A stretch of DNA of 64,000 nt from Streptomyces sp. WMMB 322 (GCF_900090145.1 NZ_FMHI01000004.1:248001-312000); one strand, 5' to 3'; numbered from the stretch's first letter, positions 1-9,228 are shown. Notes: a model not told the origin generated them from the letters alone. A program made the numbers and translations.

Positions 1-126
1 CATCGTCCCCGCCACCAGCACCCGGTCGCCCGCCGCGACGGCGCGCGCAAAGCCGATCGTCTCCTCCCAGGTGCTTCCGGAGCGGTCACGTTCCACGTCG
101 GGGTCACGCCGTTCGGACGGGGTCAT
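1..126 (-). CDS. RidA-family-like protein, N-terminal part only
   Basis: Only the first 42 codons are present; the rest lies beyond the left edge. The reading frame starts at the ATG at 126, which overlaps the priA stop codon in an ATGA arrangement typical of translational coupling. The visible protein begins [20 protein letters not shown] and continues with a hydrophobic strand ending VLVAGTM. This resembles the N-terminal region of RidA/YjgF-type proteins, which clear reactive enamine and imine intermediates. I recall a RidA-like gene between hisA/priA and hisF in Streptomyces, and that positional memory supports the call. The catalytic region is not visible, so the family assignment is tentative. 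Confidence 0.6.
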   Translation of the reverse strand, partial: MTPSERRDPDVERDRSGSTWEETIGFARAVAAGDRVLVAGTM

Positions 127-872
127 CAGGAGACGGCCTCCAAAGCCTCTTCAAGTGTGAACGCCTCGGCGTAGAGGGCCTTCCCCACAATGGCGCCCTC
201 GACGCCCTCGGGTACAAGCGTGGCGATCGCCCGCAGATCGTCAAGGGACGAGACACCGCCGGACGCGACGACGGGCCGGTCCGTCACGGCGCAGACGTTG
301 CGCAGCAGTTCGAGGTTGGGGCCCTTGAGGGTGCCGTCCTTGTTGATGTCGGTGACGACGTAGCGGGCGCAGCCCTCGGAGTCGAGCCGGGCGAGGGTCT
401 CGTAGAGGTCGCCGCCGTCGCGGGTCCAGCCGCGGCCGCGCAGCGTCGTGCCCCGTACGTCGAGACCCACCGCGATCCTGTCGCCGTGCTCGGCGATGAC
501 CTTGGCGACCCACTCCGGCGTCTCGAGCGCCGCCGTGCCCAGGTTCACGCGGCGGCAGCCCGTGGCGAGGGCCGCGGCGAGGCTCTGGTCGTCGCGGATG
601 CCGCCGGACAGCTCGACGTCGATGTCCATGGCGCGGGTCACCTCGGCGATGCGGGCCCGGTTGTCGCCCGTGCCGAACGCGGCGTCGAGGTCGACCAGGT
701 GCAGCCACCGGGCGCCGGCGCGCTGCCAGTTGAGGGCCGCCTGCAGCGGGTCGCCGTAGGCGGTCTCCGAACCGGACTCGCCGTGCACGAGGCGCACGGC
801 CTGTCCGTCACGGACGTCGACGGCGGGCAGCAGTTCCAGCTTGGGCTCTGACGAAGGCGTGGACACAGGCAC
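126..872 (-). CDS. priA: Bifunctional HisA/TrpF isomerase PriA
   Basis: Phosphoribosyl isomerase A, a (beta/alpha)8-barrel enzyme. In Streptomyces it catalyses both the ProFAR isomerase step of histidine synthesis and the PRA isomerase step of tryptophan synthesis. The frame opens with [20 protein letters not shown], and further along shows [35 protein letters not shown] and [13 protein letters not shown], the barrel motifs of this family. About 248 residues, normal length. Two GTG starts, at 872 and 866, are possible; 872 is chosen because AGAAG lies six bases ahead of it. The gene is separated from hisH by 136 bp holding a 13-bp tandem repeat, and its stop overlaps the next start. The dual function is family knowledge, not something the sequence proves. 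Confidence 0.95.
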   Translation of the reverse strand: MPVSTPSSEPKLELLPAVDVRDGQAVRLVHGESGSETAYGDPLQAALNWQRAGARWLHLVDLDAAFGTGDNRARIAEVTRAMDIDVELSGGIRDDQSLAAALATGCRRVNLGTAALETPEWVAKVIAEHGDRIAVGLDVRGTTLRGRGWTRDGGDLYETLARLDSEGCARYVVTDINKDGTLKGPNLELLRNVCAVTDRPVVASGGVSSLDDLRAIATLVPEGVEGAIVGKALYAEAFTLEEALEAVS

Positions 873-897
873 TCTCGGCTTCTGTATTGGAGCGGAA

Positions 898-948
898 CGG
901 TGTGGTCGGACGGTGTGCCGGACGGTGTTGCCGGACGGTGTTGCCGGA
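898..948. repeat. 13-bp tandem repeat between hisH and priA
   Basis: Four adjacent units lie in the gap between hisH and priA. On the plus strand they read CGGTGTGGTCGGA (898-910), CGGTGTGCCGGA (911-922, one base shorter), and CGGTGTTGCCGGA twice (923-935 and 936-948). The last two are identical. The array sits within the presumed polycistronic mRNA, just upstream of the priA start. It may be slippage-prone spacer or a short mRNA structure; no function can be assigned. Confidence 0.8.
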
Positions 949-1008
949 CGGAGAAGCGGAAGCGGTCGGAGGATGGACGCCGCGGGAGCCCCGGACGTGC
1001 CCGGCGGC

Positions 1009-1707
1009 TCAGAGCGACGCGACCCAGTTGGACAGCAGCCGGGCGCCGGTGTCCCCCGACTTCTCGGGGTGGAACTGGGTCGCCCACAGCGGGCCGTTCT
1101 CGACGGCGGCGACGAACGGCGCACCGTGCTCGGCCCAGCTGACCTTGGGCGGGCTCATCGCCGGGTTCGTGACCGTCAGTTCCCAGTCGTGGACGGCGTA
1201 GGAGTGGACGAAGTAGTAACGCTCGCCCCTGGGCAGCCCTTCGAAGAGGCGTGACCCCTCGGCGGGAGTGACCGTGTTCCAGCCCATGTGGGGCACCGAG
1301 TGATCGGCGTCCGCCTTCAACGGCCCCACGGTGCCCGGCCATTCGCCCATGCCCTCGGCCTCGACGCCGTGCTCGATCCCGCGGGAGAAGAGGATCTGCA
1401 TGCCGACGCAGATGCCCAGCACGGGGCGGCCGCCGGCAAGACGGCGCTCGATGATCCAGTCGCCGCGTGCCGCCCGCAGCCCGTCCATGCAGGCGGCGAA
1501 GGCGCCCACGCCGGGCACCAGCAGCCCGTCGGCCGCCATGGCGGCGTCGTAGTCGCGGGTGATCTCCACATCGGCGCCGGCGCGCGCGAGCGCACGCTCG
1601 GCCGAGCGCACGTTGCCGAAGCCGTAGTCGAAGACGACGACCTTCTTGCGCCCGTCGTGCGCGCTCGCGGAGTTCCCTGTCTCCGCAGCCGTCTCTCCCG
1701 TGCTCAT
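1009..1707 (-). CDS. hisH: Imidazole glycerol phosphate synthase, glutaminase subunit HisH
   Basis: Class I glutamine amidotransferase that supplies ammonia to HisF for formation of imidazole glycerol phosphate and AICAR. The protein of 232 residues begins about 20 residues before the first strand [13 protein letters not shown]. The nucleophile elbow is GICVGMQ with Cys100, and the C-terminal dyad lies in QFHPEKSG with His213 and Glu215, so the catalytic triad is intact. The ATG at 1707 is chosen because GGAGG lies seven bases upstream; the GTG at 1713 would be too close to it. The start overlaps the stop of the preceding 54-aa peptide gene (ATGA). Its partner hisF is not in the window and probably lies left of the ridA-like gene. 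Confidence 0.95.
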   Translation of the reverse strand: MSTGETAAETGNSASAHDGRKKVVVFDYGFGNVRSAERALARAGADVEITRDYDAAMAADGLLVPGVGAFAACMDGLRAARGDWIIERRLAGGRPVLGICVGMQILFSRGIEHGVEAEGMGEWPGTVGPLKADADHSVPHMGWNTVTPAEGSRLFEGLPRGERYYFVHSYAVHDWELTVTNPAMSPPKVSWAEHGAPFVAAVENGPLWATQFHPEKSGDTGARLLSNWVASL

Positions 1708-1868
1708 GTCCACACCTCCAGCCGCAGGATCCCGGCGAGCAGCGCCAGTGCGGCGCCCGCGCCGAGCACGGCGATGACTCCCTTGGGCTGCTTCTGCTTC
1801 CAGAAGGCAATCACCCCGCCGAGCAGGAACAGGCCGACGAAGATGAGAACAGCCGACAGGCCCGTCAC
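1704..1868 (-). CDS. 54-aa two-helix membrane peptide in the his operon
   Basis: A small gene filling the space between hisB and hisH. Starting at GTG 1868, whose GTGA overlaps the hisB stop, it encodes 54 residues beginning [18 protein letters not shown] and ending RLEVWT, and its own stop overlaps the hisH ATG. It has two hydrophobic stretches, about residues 4-21 and 31-48, separated by a polar turn (FWKQKQPKG), which predicts a hairpin in the cytoplasmic membrane. Overlap at both ends and a clean frame argue for a translated gene. I believe a small membrane protein occupies this position in other streptomycetes, but I cannot name a function; nothing links it chemically to histidine synthesis. 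Confidence 0.8.
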   Translation of the reverse strand: MTGLSAVLIFVGLFLLGGVIAFWKQKQPKGVIAVLGAGAALALLAGILRLEVWT

Positions 1869-2461
1869 AGCGCGCCCTTCGTGGAGGGGATGCCGCTCTG
1901 CCGCGGGTCGATCTCACTGGCGTAACGCAGCGCGCGGGCAAGGGCCTTGAACTGGCACTCGACGATGTGGTGCGCGTTGCGCCCGTACGGCACGTGCACG
2001 TGCAGCGCGACCTGTGCCTGCGCGACGAAGGACTCCAGGATGTGCCGCGTCATCGTCGTGTCGTAGTCGCCGATCATCGGCGCCATGCCCTCGGGTTCGC
2101 TGTGCACGAGGTACGGGCGGCCCGACAGGTCGACCGTCACCTGGGCCAGCGACTCGTCCAGCGGCACGGAGGCGTTGGCGAAGCGCACGATCCCGCTCTT
2201 GTCGCCCAGGGCCTGCTTGAAGGCGGCGCCCAGCGCGAGAGAGGTGTCCTCGATCGTGTGGTGGCTGTCGATGTGCAGATCGCCCTCGGTCTTGACCGAC
2301 AGGTCGAACAGGCCGTGGCGGCCCAGCTGGTCGAGCATGTGGTCGTAGAAGCCGACGCCCGTGGAGATGTCGGCCTTGCCGGTCCCGTCGAGGTTGATCT
2401 CGACGAGGACCGAGGTCTCCTTCGTGCTGCGCTCCACGCGGCCCACGCGAGCCAGAGTCAT
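1865..2461 (-). CDS. hisB: Imidazoleglycerol-phosphate dehydratase HisB
   Basis: Dehydrates imidazole glycerol phosphate to imidazole acetol phosphate, the sixth step of histidine synthesis. The 198-residue protein starts [16 protein letters not shown] and carries the paired metal-binding histidine motifs typical of the family: [23 protein letters not shown], and near the C-terminus GRNAHHIVE. It is the monofunctional dehydratase without the phosphatase domain found in enterobacteria. The ATG at 2461 overlaps the hisC stop by ATGA, and its stop overlaps the GTG of the 54-aa peptide gene, so translation along this stretch is probably coupled. Confidence 0.96.
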   Translation of the reverse strand: MTLARVGRVERSTKETSVLVEINLDGTGKADISTGVGFYDHMLDQLGRHGLFDLSVKTEGDLHIDSHHTIEDTSLALGAAFKQALGDKSGIVRFANASVPLDESLAQVTVDLSGRPYLVHSEPEGMAPMIGDYDTTMTRHILESFVAQAQVALHVHVPYGRNAHHIVECQFKALARALRYASEIDPRQSGIPSTKGAL

Positions 2462-3564
2462 CGGGTGGTCTCCTTTGTCACTGCACGTACCGCGTCGAGG
2501 AACGCGTCGTTCTCTTCGGGCGTGCCCGCGGTCACCCGCAGCCGGCCCGGCACTCCGTTGTCCCGCACGAGCACCCCGTGCTCCAGCAGGGCCTGCCACG
2601 TGGCGTGAGCGTCGTCGAACCGGCCGAACTGGACGAAGTTGGCGTCGGACTCGGTCACTTCGAGCCCGAGAGCCAGCAGCTCCCGCACCAGCCGGTCCCG
2701 CTCGTCCTTCAGCCGCGCCACGTATCCGAGCAGCGTGTCCGTGTGTTCGAGGGCGGCGAGCGCCGTGGCCTGCGTGACCGCGGACAGGTGGTAGGGCAGG
2801 CGCACGAGCTGCACCGCGTCCACGACGGCGGGGTCGGCGGCGAGGTAGCCCAGCCGCAGCCCCGCGGCTCCGAACGCCTTCGACATCGTACGGGTCACCA
2901 CGAGGTTCGGCCGTCCCTCGATGAGCGGCAGCAGCGACGGCCGGTGCGAGAACTCGCCGTAGGCCTCGTCCACCATCACCATCGACGGCCCGGCCGCCTG
3001 CGCCGCCTCGTACAGCGCGAGGACCGTCTCCCGCTCGACCGCCGTGCCCGTCGGATTGTTGGGCGAGCAGACGAAGACGACCGAGGGGCGCTGCTGAGCG
3101 ATCGCGCGCACAGCGGCCTCCGTGTCGATCGTGAAGTCCGCACGGCGCGGCCCGGACAGCCAGCCGGTGCCCGTGCCGCGGGCGATGAGCCCGTGCATCG
3201 AGTACGAAGGCTCGAATCCGATGGCTGTGCGGCCGGGCCCGCCGAAGGTCTGCAGCAGCTGCTGGATGATCTCGTTGGAGCCGTTGGCGGCCCACACCTG
3301 GTCCCGGGAGACCTCGAAGCCGGTGGTCCTGGTGAGGTAGGAGGCCAGGGCGGAGCGCAACTCCACGGCGTCCCGGTCCGGGTAGCGGTTCAGCGTGCGG
3401 GCGGCCTCGGAGACGCGCTCCGCGATGCGCTGCACCAGTTCCTCGGGCAGCGGGTACGGGTTCTCGTTGGTGTTCAGCCGTACGGGCACGTCCAGTTGCG
3501 GGGCGCCGTAAGGGGTCTTGCCGCGCAACTCGTCCCGGACGGGAAGCTGTTCGATGCCGGTCAC
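2458..3564 (-). CDS. hisC: Histidinol-phosphate aminotransferase HisC
   Basis: PLP-dependent fold-type I aminotransferase converting imidazole acetol phosphate to histidinol phosphate with glutamate as donor. The 368-residue protein starts at GTG 3564 ([16 protein letters not shown]), overlapping the hisD stop by GTGA. Visible motifs are [13 protein letters not shown] at the N-terminus, the cofactor-binding SPNNPTGT, the [10 protein letters not shown] aspartate strand, and the Schiff-base lysine in [17 protein letters not shown], which is Lys229. Length and motif order are normal for the family. A longer frame upstream exists but runs into hisD and is not used. Confidence 0.95.
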   Translation of the reverse strand: MTGIEQLPVRDELRGKTPYGAPQLDVPVRLNTNENPYPLPEELVQRIAERVSEAARTLNRYPDRDAVELRSALASYLTRTTGFEVSRDQVWAANGSNEIIQQLLQTFGGPGRTAIGFEPSYSMHGLIARGTGTGWLSGPRRADFTIDTEAAVRAIAQQRPSVVFVCSPNNPTGTAVERETVLALYEAAQAAGPSMVMVDEAYGEFSHRPSLLPLIEGRPNLVVTRTMSKAFGAAGLRLGYLAADPAVVDAVQLVRLPYHLSAVTQATALAALEHTDTLLGYVARLKDERDRLVRELLALGLEVTESDANFVQFGRFDDAHATWQALLEHGVLVRDNGVPGRLRVTAGTPEENDAFLDAVRAVTKETTR

Positions 3565-4886
3565 TTGCTCTGCGGCACCTTTCCCTCGAACCTTGCCTTC
3601 AGGGCCGTCCCGTGTGCCGGCAGGTCCTCTGCCTCCGCGAGCGTGACGACGTGGTGGGTGACCTCCGCGAGGGCGTCCCGCGAGTAGTCCACGACGTGGA
3701 TGCCGCGCAGGAACGACTGCACGGACAGCCCGGAGGAGTGGCAGGCACAACCGCCGGTCGGCAGCACGTGGTTGGAGCCCGCGCAGTAGTCGCCGAGCGA
3801 GACGGGCGAATAGGGGCCGACGAAGACCGCGCCCGCGTTGCGCACCCGTGCCGCCCAGCCCGCCGCGTCCTCGGTCTGGATCTCCAGGTGCTCCGCCGCG
3901 TAGGCGTTGACGACCGCCAGGCCGTCCTCCAGCGAGTCGACGAGCACGATGCCGGACTGCCGCCCGGCCAGCGCCTCGCTGATCCGCTCACGGTGCCGGG
4001 CGACGGCGACCTGCTCCTTCAGCTCGCCCTCGACCGCCGCGGCCAGGTCCTCGGAAGGGGTGACCAGGACGGCCGCGGCGACCGTGTCGTGCTCGGCCTG
4101 GCTGACGAGGTCGGCGGCGACGTGCGCCGGGTCGGCCGTGTCGTCGGCGAGGACCGCGATCTCGGTGGGACCGGCCTCGGAGTCGATGCCGATGCGGCCC
4201 TTGAGCAGCCGCTTCGCGGCCGCGACGTAGATGTTGCCCGGGCCGGTGACCAGCTGCGCGGGCGGGCACTCGTCGGTGCCGTGCGCGAACATCGCGACCG
4301 CCTGGGCACCGCCCGCCGCGTACACCTCGTGCACACCGAGCAGCGCGCACGCGGCGAGCACCGTCGGGTGCGGCAGCCCCCCGAACTCGGGCTGCGGCGG
4401 CGAGGTGACCGCGAGGGAGTCCACACCGGCCTCCTGCGCGGGCACGACGTTCATCACGACCGACGACGGATACACGGCCCGCCCGCCCGGCACGTAGAGG
4501 CCGACCCGCTCGACCGGCACCCACCGCTCGGTGACCGTGCCGCCGGGCACGACCGTGACGTCCGAATCGCTGCGCCGCTGCGCACGGTGGACGATGCGGG
4601 CGCGGCGCACGGACTCCTCCAGAGCGGCCCGCACCTGAGGGTCCAGCCCGGCCAGCGCCTCCTCCAGTGCCTCGCGCGGGACGCGGACCTGCTCCAGCGT
4701 CACCCCGTCGAACCGCTGCGCGTACTCGATGAGCGCCTCGGTGCCGCGATGCCGTACGTCCTCACAGATCGGCCGCACCTTCTCCAGGGCGGCCTCGACG
4801 TCCAGCTCGGCACGGGGCAGCAGATCACGGTCGAACCCGCCGTCTGCGGAGACGGCGGAACCGCGCAGGTCGATTCGGGAGATCAC
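3561..4886 (-). CDS. hisD: Histidinol dehydrogenase HisD
   Basis: Zinc-dependent NAD enzyme performing the last two oxidations, from histidinol to histidine. It has 441 residues and starts [13 protein letters not shown] at ATG 4886. Recognisable motifs include [38 protein letters not shown], and YAAEHLEIQ with the conserved Glu-His catalytic pair. This is the first gene of the his operon; hisC overlaps its stop. A 17-bp palindrome 41 bp upstream (4927-4943) is the only obvious candidate control site in the divergent region shared with the gene at 5149. Confidence 0.96.
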   Translation of the reverse strand: MISRIDLRGSAVSADGGFDRDLLPRAELDVEAALEKVRPICEDVRHRGTEALIEYAQRFDGVTLEQVRVPREALEEALAGLDPQVRAALEESVRRARIVHRAQRRSDSDVTVVPGGTVTERWVPVERVGLYVPGGRAVYPSSVVMNVVPAQEAGVDSLAVTSPPQPEFGGLPHPTVLAACALLGVHEVYAAGGAQAVAMFAHGTDECPPAQLVTGPGNIYVAAAKRLLKGRIGIDSEAGPTEIAVLADDTADPAHVAADLVSQAEHDTVAAAVLVTPSEDLAAAVEGELKEQVAVARHRERISEALAGRQSGIVLVDSLEDGLAVVNAYAAEHLEIQTEDAAGWAARVRNAGAVFVGPYSPVSLGDYCAGSNHVLPTGGCACHSSGLSVQSFLRGIHVVDYSRDALAEVTHHVVTLAEAEDLPAHGTALKARFEGKVPQSK

Positions 4887-4926
4887 GGGTCCAGTCTCTC
4901 AGACGGCGTCCGCCCACCGGCCGCGC

Positions 4927-4943
4927 GTATCAGTGAGTGATAC
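4927..4943. promoter_or_regulatory. Palindrome in the hisD divergent promoter region
   Basis: GTATCA and TGATAC flank the five bases GTGAG, giving a perfect 6-bp inverted repeat in an otherwise GC-rich 262-bp gap. It lies 41 bp ahead of the hisD ATG and about 205 bp ahead of the divergent gene at 5149. An AT-rich palindrome here could be an operator or overlap the hisD -10 region. The remainder of 4887-5148 shows nothing else recognisable apart from a GGGGGA ribosome-binding-like run ahead of 5149. Confidence 0.4.
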
Positions 4944-5148
4944 ACGCCCCTGGAGACGAACCCTGCCTCCGGCGTTCATACGGTCACGCAGGGGGAAAGA
5001 AGCGGACGGGCACCGGGCGCGGCCGCCCGGGCGCCCGGCCGAGGGACCGGACACGACCGGCCCGGTCCGCAGTCGACGTACCGGACAGCCCGGGGCCGCA
5101 GCAGCCCGGAGGGCCGCCGGACAGCCGAGCAGAGGGGGAAGACGACCG

Positions 5149-6765
5149 GTGAGCGAGTCACTGGAGTCCAGAGAGCCGCCGTCCTGGCTGACACGGGCCG
5201 AATGGGGCATGTGGCAGGCGTTCGTCAACGGCAGCGACTACGACCTGCGCAGCGGCGAAGCGGAACTGGACGACCCCAACGGGGACCACGACTGGGGCCC
5301 GGAACGGACCGTACGCGCCCGCGTCATCGCGCATCTGCTGCTGCACGGGCCGCCGCCGCTGCTGGGGCGCGTCGCGTCGCTGCACGTCTCGGGCGCCCTG
5401 ATCACCGACGTGCTGGACCTCTCCGGCGGCATCATCGAGCCGTACTTCGAACTGCGGCAGTGCCGCTTCGAACGCGAGGTGCGGATGGCGGAGGCCCGCA
5501 TGCACACCGGGCGCCTCGTCGACTGCTACATACCGCGCCTGGAGGCCGCCCGGCTCAGCACCGACGGCGACCTGCACCTGCCGCGCTGCTCGATACCCGA
5601 GGGCATCAAGCTCACCGACGCCACCATCGGCACCGATCTGATGCTCAATGAGGCGACGGTCGGCAGCGGCCGCCGCATACGTGCCATCGCCGCCGACGGC
5701 ATCACCGTCTCCCAGGAGCTCCAGGCCAGCCTCCTGGTGACCGACGGCGAGGTGAGCCTGCGCGGGGCGACGGTCGGCAGCTCGCTGCACATGTTCGGCA
5801 CGGTGTTGCGCAACACCAAGGGCCGCTACGCCCTGTACGCCCCGCAGATGACCGTCGAGCACGTCGCCAGCTTCGCCGACGCCAACCGGGGACGCTCCTC
5901 GCAGCTGCGGGAGGGCGCCACTCCCGCTTCCGGCACCCCCGTCCCCTTCACCTCCGACAGCGGCAGCCGCTGGCGTACGAAGCACTTCGAGTGCACGGGC
6001 GGGGTGGTGCTCGACGACGGGCGGTTCGGCTCCTCCCTCGTCATCGAGAACGCCCGCTTCGAACTCGGACGGGACCAGGAGCTGTCCCTGCGCCGCATCC
6101 AGACACCGGAGCTGAACTTCACACCGCGCGCCCCGGAGCGGGGCCTGACGGTGCTCTCCGGCGCCAACGTCGAGAAGCTGCTCGACCGGGTGGGCAGCTG
6201 GCCGAGGGACCAGCGGCTGTGGATGGCCGGCTTCACCTATCAGCAGGCGATCCCCAAGGAGGGCCACTTCAACGTCCGCGAACGGCTGCGGTGGCTGGCG
6301 GCTGCCACACCGGAGTATTCGCCGCTGCCCTACGAGCAGTTGGCGCTGATGTACCGCAACAGCGGTGAGGACACCAACGCCCGTGCGGTGCTCCTGGCCA
6401 AGCAGCGGCGCCGCCGCGAGACGCTTCCGCTGGTGGGCAAGCTCTGGGGCTATTTACAGGACTGGACGGTCGCCTACGGGTACCGCCCGGCCCAGGCGGC
6501 GCTGTGGATGGCCTTGCTGTGGGCGGCGAGCGCCATGTACTTCGGGGCGCATCGGCCGGACCCGCTCAAGGGCGACGAGTCGCCGCACTGGAACGCCACG
6601 CTGTACGCGCTGGACCTGCTGCTGCCCGTCATCAGCCTCGGACAGGACAACGCCTGGGACCCGAGGGGCGGGCCGCAGTGGGTGGCGGCGGGGCTGATCC
6701 TGCTCGGCTGGATCCTCGCGACGACCGTCGCCACGGGGGCGACGCGGCTCCTGCGCCGTCAATGA
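5149..6765 (+). CDS. Beta-helix-like membrane protein of unknown function
   Basis: The 538-residue product starts at GTG 5149 (VSESLESREPPSWLTRAEWG), with a purine-rich AGAGGGGGA about ten bases upstream. The middle part, roughly residues 70-330, alternates short strands in a pentapeptide-like rhythm (SGALITDVLDLSGG, LSTDGDLHLPRCSI, TDGEVSLRGATVGSSLHMFG), as expected for a right-handed beta-helix. The last 90 residues contain two hydrophobic segments flanking a loop (around ALWMALLWAASAMYFGAH and WVAAGLILLGWILATTVA), so the C-terminus is probably membrane-embedded. Streptomyces homologues are often labelled membrane-associated oxidoreductase, but I see no redox cofactor motif. Function unknown. 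Confidence 0.85.
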   Translation: MSESLESREPPSWLTRAEWGMWQAFVNGSDYDLRSGEAELDDPNGDHDWGPERTVRARVIAHLLLHGPPPLLGRVASLHVSGALITDVLDLSGGIIEPYFELRQCRFEREVRMAEARMHTGRLVDCYIPRLEAARLSTDGDLHLPRCSIPEGIKLTDATIGTDLMLNEATVGSGRRIRAIAADGITVSQELQASLLVTDGEVSLRGATVGSSLHMFGTVLRNTKGRYALYAPQMTVEHVASFADANRGRSSQLREGATPASGTPVPFTSDSGSRWRTKHFECTGGVVLDDGRFGSSLVIENARFELGRDQELSLRRIQTPELNFTPRAPERGLTVLSGANVEKLLDRVGSWPRDQRLWMAGFTYQQAIPKEGHFNVRERLRWLAAATPEYSPLPYEQLALMYRNSGEDTNARAVLLAKQRRRRETLPLVGKLWGYLQDWTVAYGYRPAQAALWMALLWAASAMYFGAHRPDPLKGDESPHWNATLYALDLLLPVISLGQDNAWDPRGGPQWVAAGLILLGWILATTVATGATRLLRRQ

Positions 6766-6892
6766 CCCGCGGCGGGTCACCGGCCGCGGACGATTCGCCG
6801 ACGGTGAACCGCCGCGCCACGCACCGCCCGGACGGCACTCCTGATCGATCGGGAGCACCGGGCGCCTCCCGAAGGCTTTAGGCTTACGCGTT

Positions 6893-7726
6893 GTGACAAC
6901 CGCGCTTCCGCTCTTCCCGCTCAACTCGGTGCTGTTCCCTGGCCTGGTACTGCCGTTGAACATCTTCGAGCAGCGATACCGCGCGCTGATGCGGGACCTG
7001 CTGAAGATTCCCGAGGACACGCCCCGGCGTTTCGGCGTCGTCGCCATCCGCGACGGCCGGGAGACCGCGCAGACCTCGACGGGTCTGCCGGAGAGCGCGC
7101 ACCCGGCGGGCACCGGGCCTGCGGCCGGTTTCGGCGCCGATCCGATGGCGTCGTTCTACTCGGTCGGCTGCATCGCCGACGCCTCGACGATCCGCGAACG
7201 CACCGGCGCGGCAGGGGGCCCTGCCGCATCGGGCGCATCCGGCGGAGCCGGAGCGGACACCGGCGAGGCGTCCCCGGAGGAGGACGAGGCCGCGGGCGAC
7301 GGCCCGGGCTACGAGGTCCTCGCCACCGGCACCACCCGCTTCCGGCTGCACTCCGTGGACGCCGGCGGCCCGTACCTCATGGGAGAGGTCGAGGAGCTGC
7401 CGGAGGAGGAGGGCGACGGAGCGGGCGCGCTGGCCTCCGGAGTGCTGCGTGCCTTCCGCGGCTACCAGAAGCGGCTGGCGAGCGCGCGGGAGCGGACCCT
7501 GGCCGCCGGGCAGGAGTTGCCGGACGATCCGTCGGTCGTCTCGTATCTGGTGGCCGCCGCCACGATCCTCGACACCCCGACGAAGCAGCGCCTGCTCCAG
7601 GCCCCGGACACCGCGACGCGGCTCGCGGACGAGCTGAAGATCCTCCGTCGCGAGACGGCGGTCATCGGGAAGCTGCCCTCGCTGCCGGCTGCGGATCTCA
7701 CACGGGACCCGACCAGCCCCAACTGA
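6893..7726 (+). CDS. Lon substrate-binding-domain protein
   Basis: 277 residues from GTG 6893, beginning MTTALPLFPLNSVLFPGLVL. The N-terminal LFPLNSVLFPGLVLPLNIFEQRYR matches the start of the Lon N-terminal (LAN) domain, here free-standing without the AAA+ and protease parts. A Gly/Ala/Glu-rich low-complexity insertion (about residues 100-140) interrupts the domain, and the rest (LATGTTRFRLHSVDAGGPYL onward, then a helical tail) fits the second half of the fold. Such single-domain proteins are widespread in actinobacteria, but their partner is unclear. The YbaK-type gene follows 61 bp downstream on the same strand. Confidence 0.88.
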   Translation: MTTALPLFPLNSVLFPGLVLPLNIFEQRYRALMRDLLKIPEDTPRRFGVVAIRDGRETAQTSTGLPESAHPAGTGPAAGFGADPMASFYSVGCIADASTIRERTGAAGGPAASGASGGAGADTGEASPEEDEAAGDGPGYEVLATGTTRFRLHSVDAGGPYLMGEVEELPEEEGDGAGALASGVLRAFRGYQKRLASARERTLAAGQELPDDPSVVSYLVAAATILDTPTKQRLLQAPDTATRLADELKILRRETAVIGKLPSLPAADLTRDPTSPN

Positions 7727-7787
7727 GCGTGCGGCACGGCGGCTTCGGACACACGCAGGACGGCACTCGCCGGGCGGAGGGGCAGCG

Positions 7788-8300
7788 ATGGCGAAGAAGA
7801 AGAGACAGCCGAGGCAGCAGCAGGCGGCGACTCCGGCGACTCTCGCCGCGGCACGTGCGGAGGTGAAGTTCACCACGCACTCCTACGAGCACGACCCGTC
7901 CGCGCCCTCTTACGGCGCGGAGGCCGCCGAGGCCCTGGGCATCGCACCCGAACGGGTCTTCAAGACCCTCGTGGCCGAGGTCGACGGCACGCTGACCGTC
8001 GCAGTCGTGCCGGTCTCCGCCTCGCTGGACCTGAAGGCCCTGGCGTCGGCGGCCGACGGCAAACGGGCGGTCATGGCCGACCCGGCGGCCGTCGAGCGCA
8101 GTACCGGCTATGTGCTGGGCGGCATCTCACCTCTCGGGCAGCGCAGGCCGCTGCCCACCGTCCTCGACGAGTCCGCCTCCGCTCACGCCACCGTCTGCGT
8201 CTCCGCGGGCCGCCGGGGCCTGGAGATCGAACTCGCTCCTGACGACCTCGCGGCGCTGACGCGCGCAGCCAGGGCACCGATCGCCCGCGGGGTGTCCTGA
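7788..8300 (+). CDS. ybaK: YbaK/EbsC-type Cys-tRNA(Pro) deacylase
   Basis: 170 residues with a basic N-terminus (MAKKKRQPRQQQ). The body carries the family signatures YGAEAAEALGIAPERVFKTL, the lysine in that motif being the active-site residue of YbaK-type editing proteins, followed by VAVVPVSASLDLKALA and TGYVLGGISPLGQRRPLP with the conserved GGISPxG loop. The enzyme hydrolyses Cys-tRNA(Pro) mischarged by prolyl-tRNA synthetase. It is convergent with the gene ending at 8326; the 25-bp gap holds no clear terminator. Confidence 0.93.
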   Translation: MAKKKRQPRQQQAATPATLAAARAEVKFTTHSYEHDPSAPSYGAEAAEALGIAPERVFKTLVAEVDGTLTVAVVPVSASLDLKALASAADGKRAVMADPAAVERSTGYVLGGISPLGQRRPLPTVLDESASAHATVCVSAGRRGLEIELAPDDLAALTRAARAPIARGVS

Positions 8301-8325
8301 ACCGCCGGTCGGCCGGGCCCGACGC

Positions 8326-9228
8326 TCACCAGTGGGGTGCCGCCTTGCCGTCCTCGGCCGGCGGCGGCGCGGCCGACTCCGGATCGCGCTGCCCGAAGAC
8401 ACCGATGAGCACCAGATGCGTCACGAGCGCGATGAACGGCCACACCAGCAGCGCGCCCATGGCCTGCAGTTTCAGCGGCCCGTCGAAGGTCTTGTCCTCG
8501 CCCGCGGCCTTCGCCGACGCGGTCAGGTCGCCGCTCGGGCCCAGCCAGACACCGAGCCGCCAGGCCACCACCGACCCCAGCAGCGCCCCCACGGCCACAC
8601 CGACGACGATGCCGATTCCTCCGCCGCGGCTGCGCAGGAACGCCAGAAGGCCCGTCGCCAGACCGAGGGCGACCGCAAGCAGCACGAACGTGCCGTCCGC
8701 TCCGATCGCTTCCTCACCCTCCGGGTCCTTGAGGAACACGCCGCCGTCGACGCTGACGAGCGGGACGCGCGGCGCCAGCCAGAACCACAGCAGTCCCAGC
8801 CCCACTCCCAGGACGATGAGGGGCAGGGCGCACAGCACACCTGTGCGCACCTCCCGGCGCACATCGGGCCGTTCCTCGTCGAGGTGCTCGGGATGTTCCG
8901 GGCCGTGGGCCGCGTGGGCCGGCGGCCCGTCGGAGTAGCCGTACGAGGCGGGGTGGCCGTACGAGGGGTCGCTCCCGTACACGCCGTCGCTCCCGTACGC
9001 GTCGCCGCTTCGATACGCGTCTCCGTTCCCGTGCGCACCGGAGTCATCGCCTCCGTAACCGGCCGGACCGGGAGCCCCGTACGGAGAAGCGGGCTGATCG
9101 CCACCCGTGGGGTCGCCGCGCCGGCGCGGTTCCTGCTGTCCGTCGCCGTGCAGGCCGCCATGGCCGTCGTACGGGCGGGAGCGACGCGAGCGGTCGGGGT
9201 CCGGTGAGGAAGGCGTTGGAGCGGTCAC
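8326..9228 (-). CDS. Pro/Gly/Tyr-rich N-tail membrane protein
   Basis: Read from GTG 9228 (VTAPTPSSPDPDRS) the protein has 300 residues. The first 125 are a disordered Gly/Tyr/Asp-rich tail with repeats of the form YGSDxxYG, visible in DNA as recurring cgtacg units. Then come about four hydrophobic segments: VLCALPLIVLGVGLGLLWFW, FVLLAVALGLATGLLAFL, GIGIVVGVAVGALLGSVVAW and AMGALLVWPFIALVTHLVLI. The layout resembles actinobacterial DUF2567-like membrane proteins, but I am not sure of that family. It sits upstream of, and in the same direction as, the intergenic space before the ABC exporter's permease end. No function is inferred. Confidence 0.78.
   Translation of the reverse strand: MTAPTPSSPDPDRSRRSRPYDGHGGLHGDGQQEPRRRGDPTGGDQPASPYGAPGPAGYGGDDSGAHGNGDAYRSGDAYGSDGVYGSDPSYGHPASYGYSDGPPAHAAHGPEHPEHLDEERPDVRREVRTGVLCALPLIVLGVGLGLLWFWLAPRVPLVSVDGGVFLKDPEGEEAIGADGTFVLLAVALGLATGLLAFLRSRGGGIGIVVGVAVGALLGSVVAWRLGVWLGPSGDLTASAKAAGEDKTFDGPLKLQAMGALLVWPFIALVTHLVLIGVFGQRDPESAAPPPAEDGKAAPHW

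Noticed and set aside
638..1810. 390-aa frame antisense to or out of phase with hisH and priA
   Set aside because: It overlaps two certain genes, is Arg/Ala-rich with no motif, and reflects the third-position GC bias.
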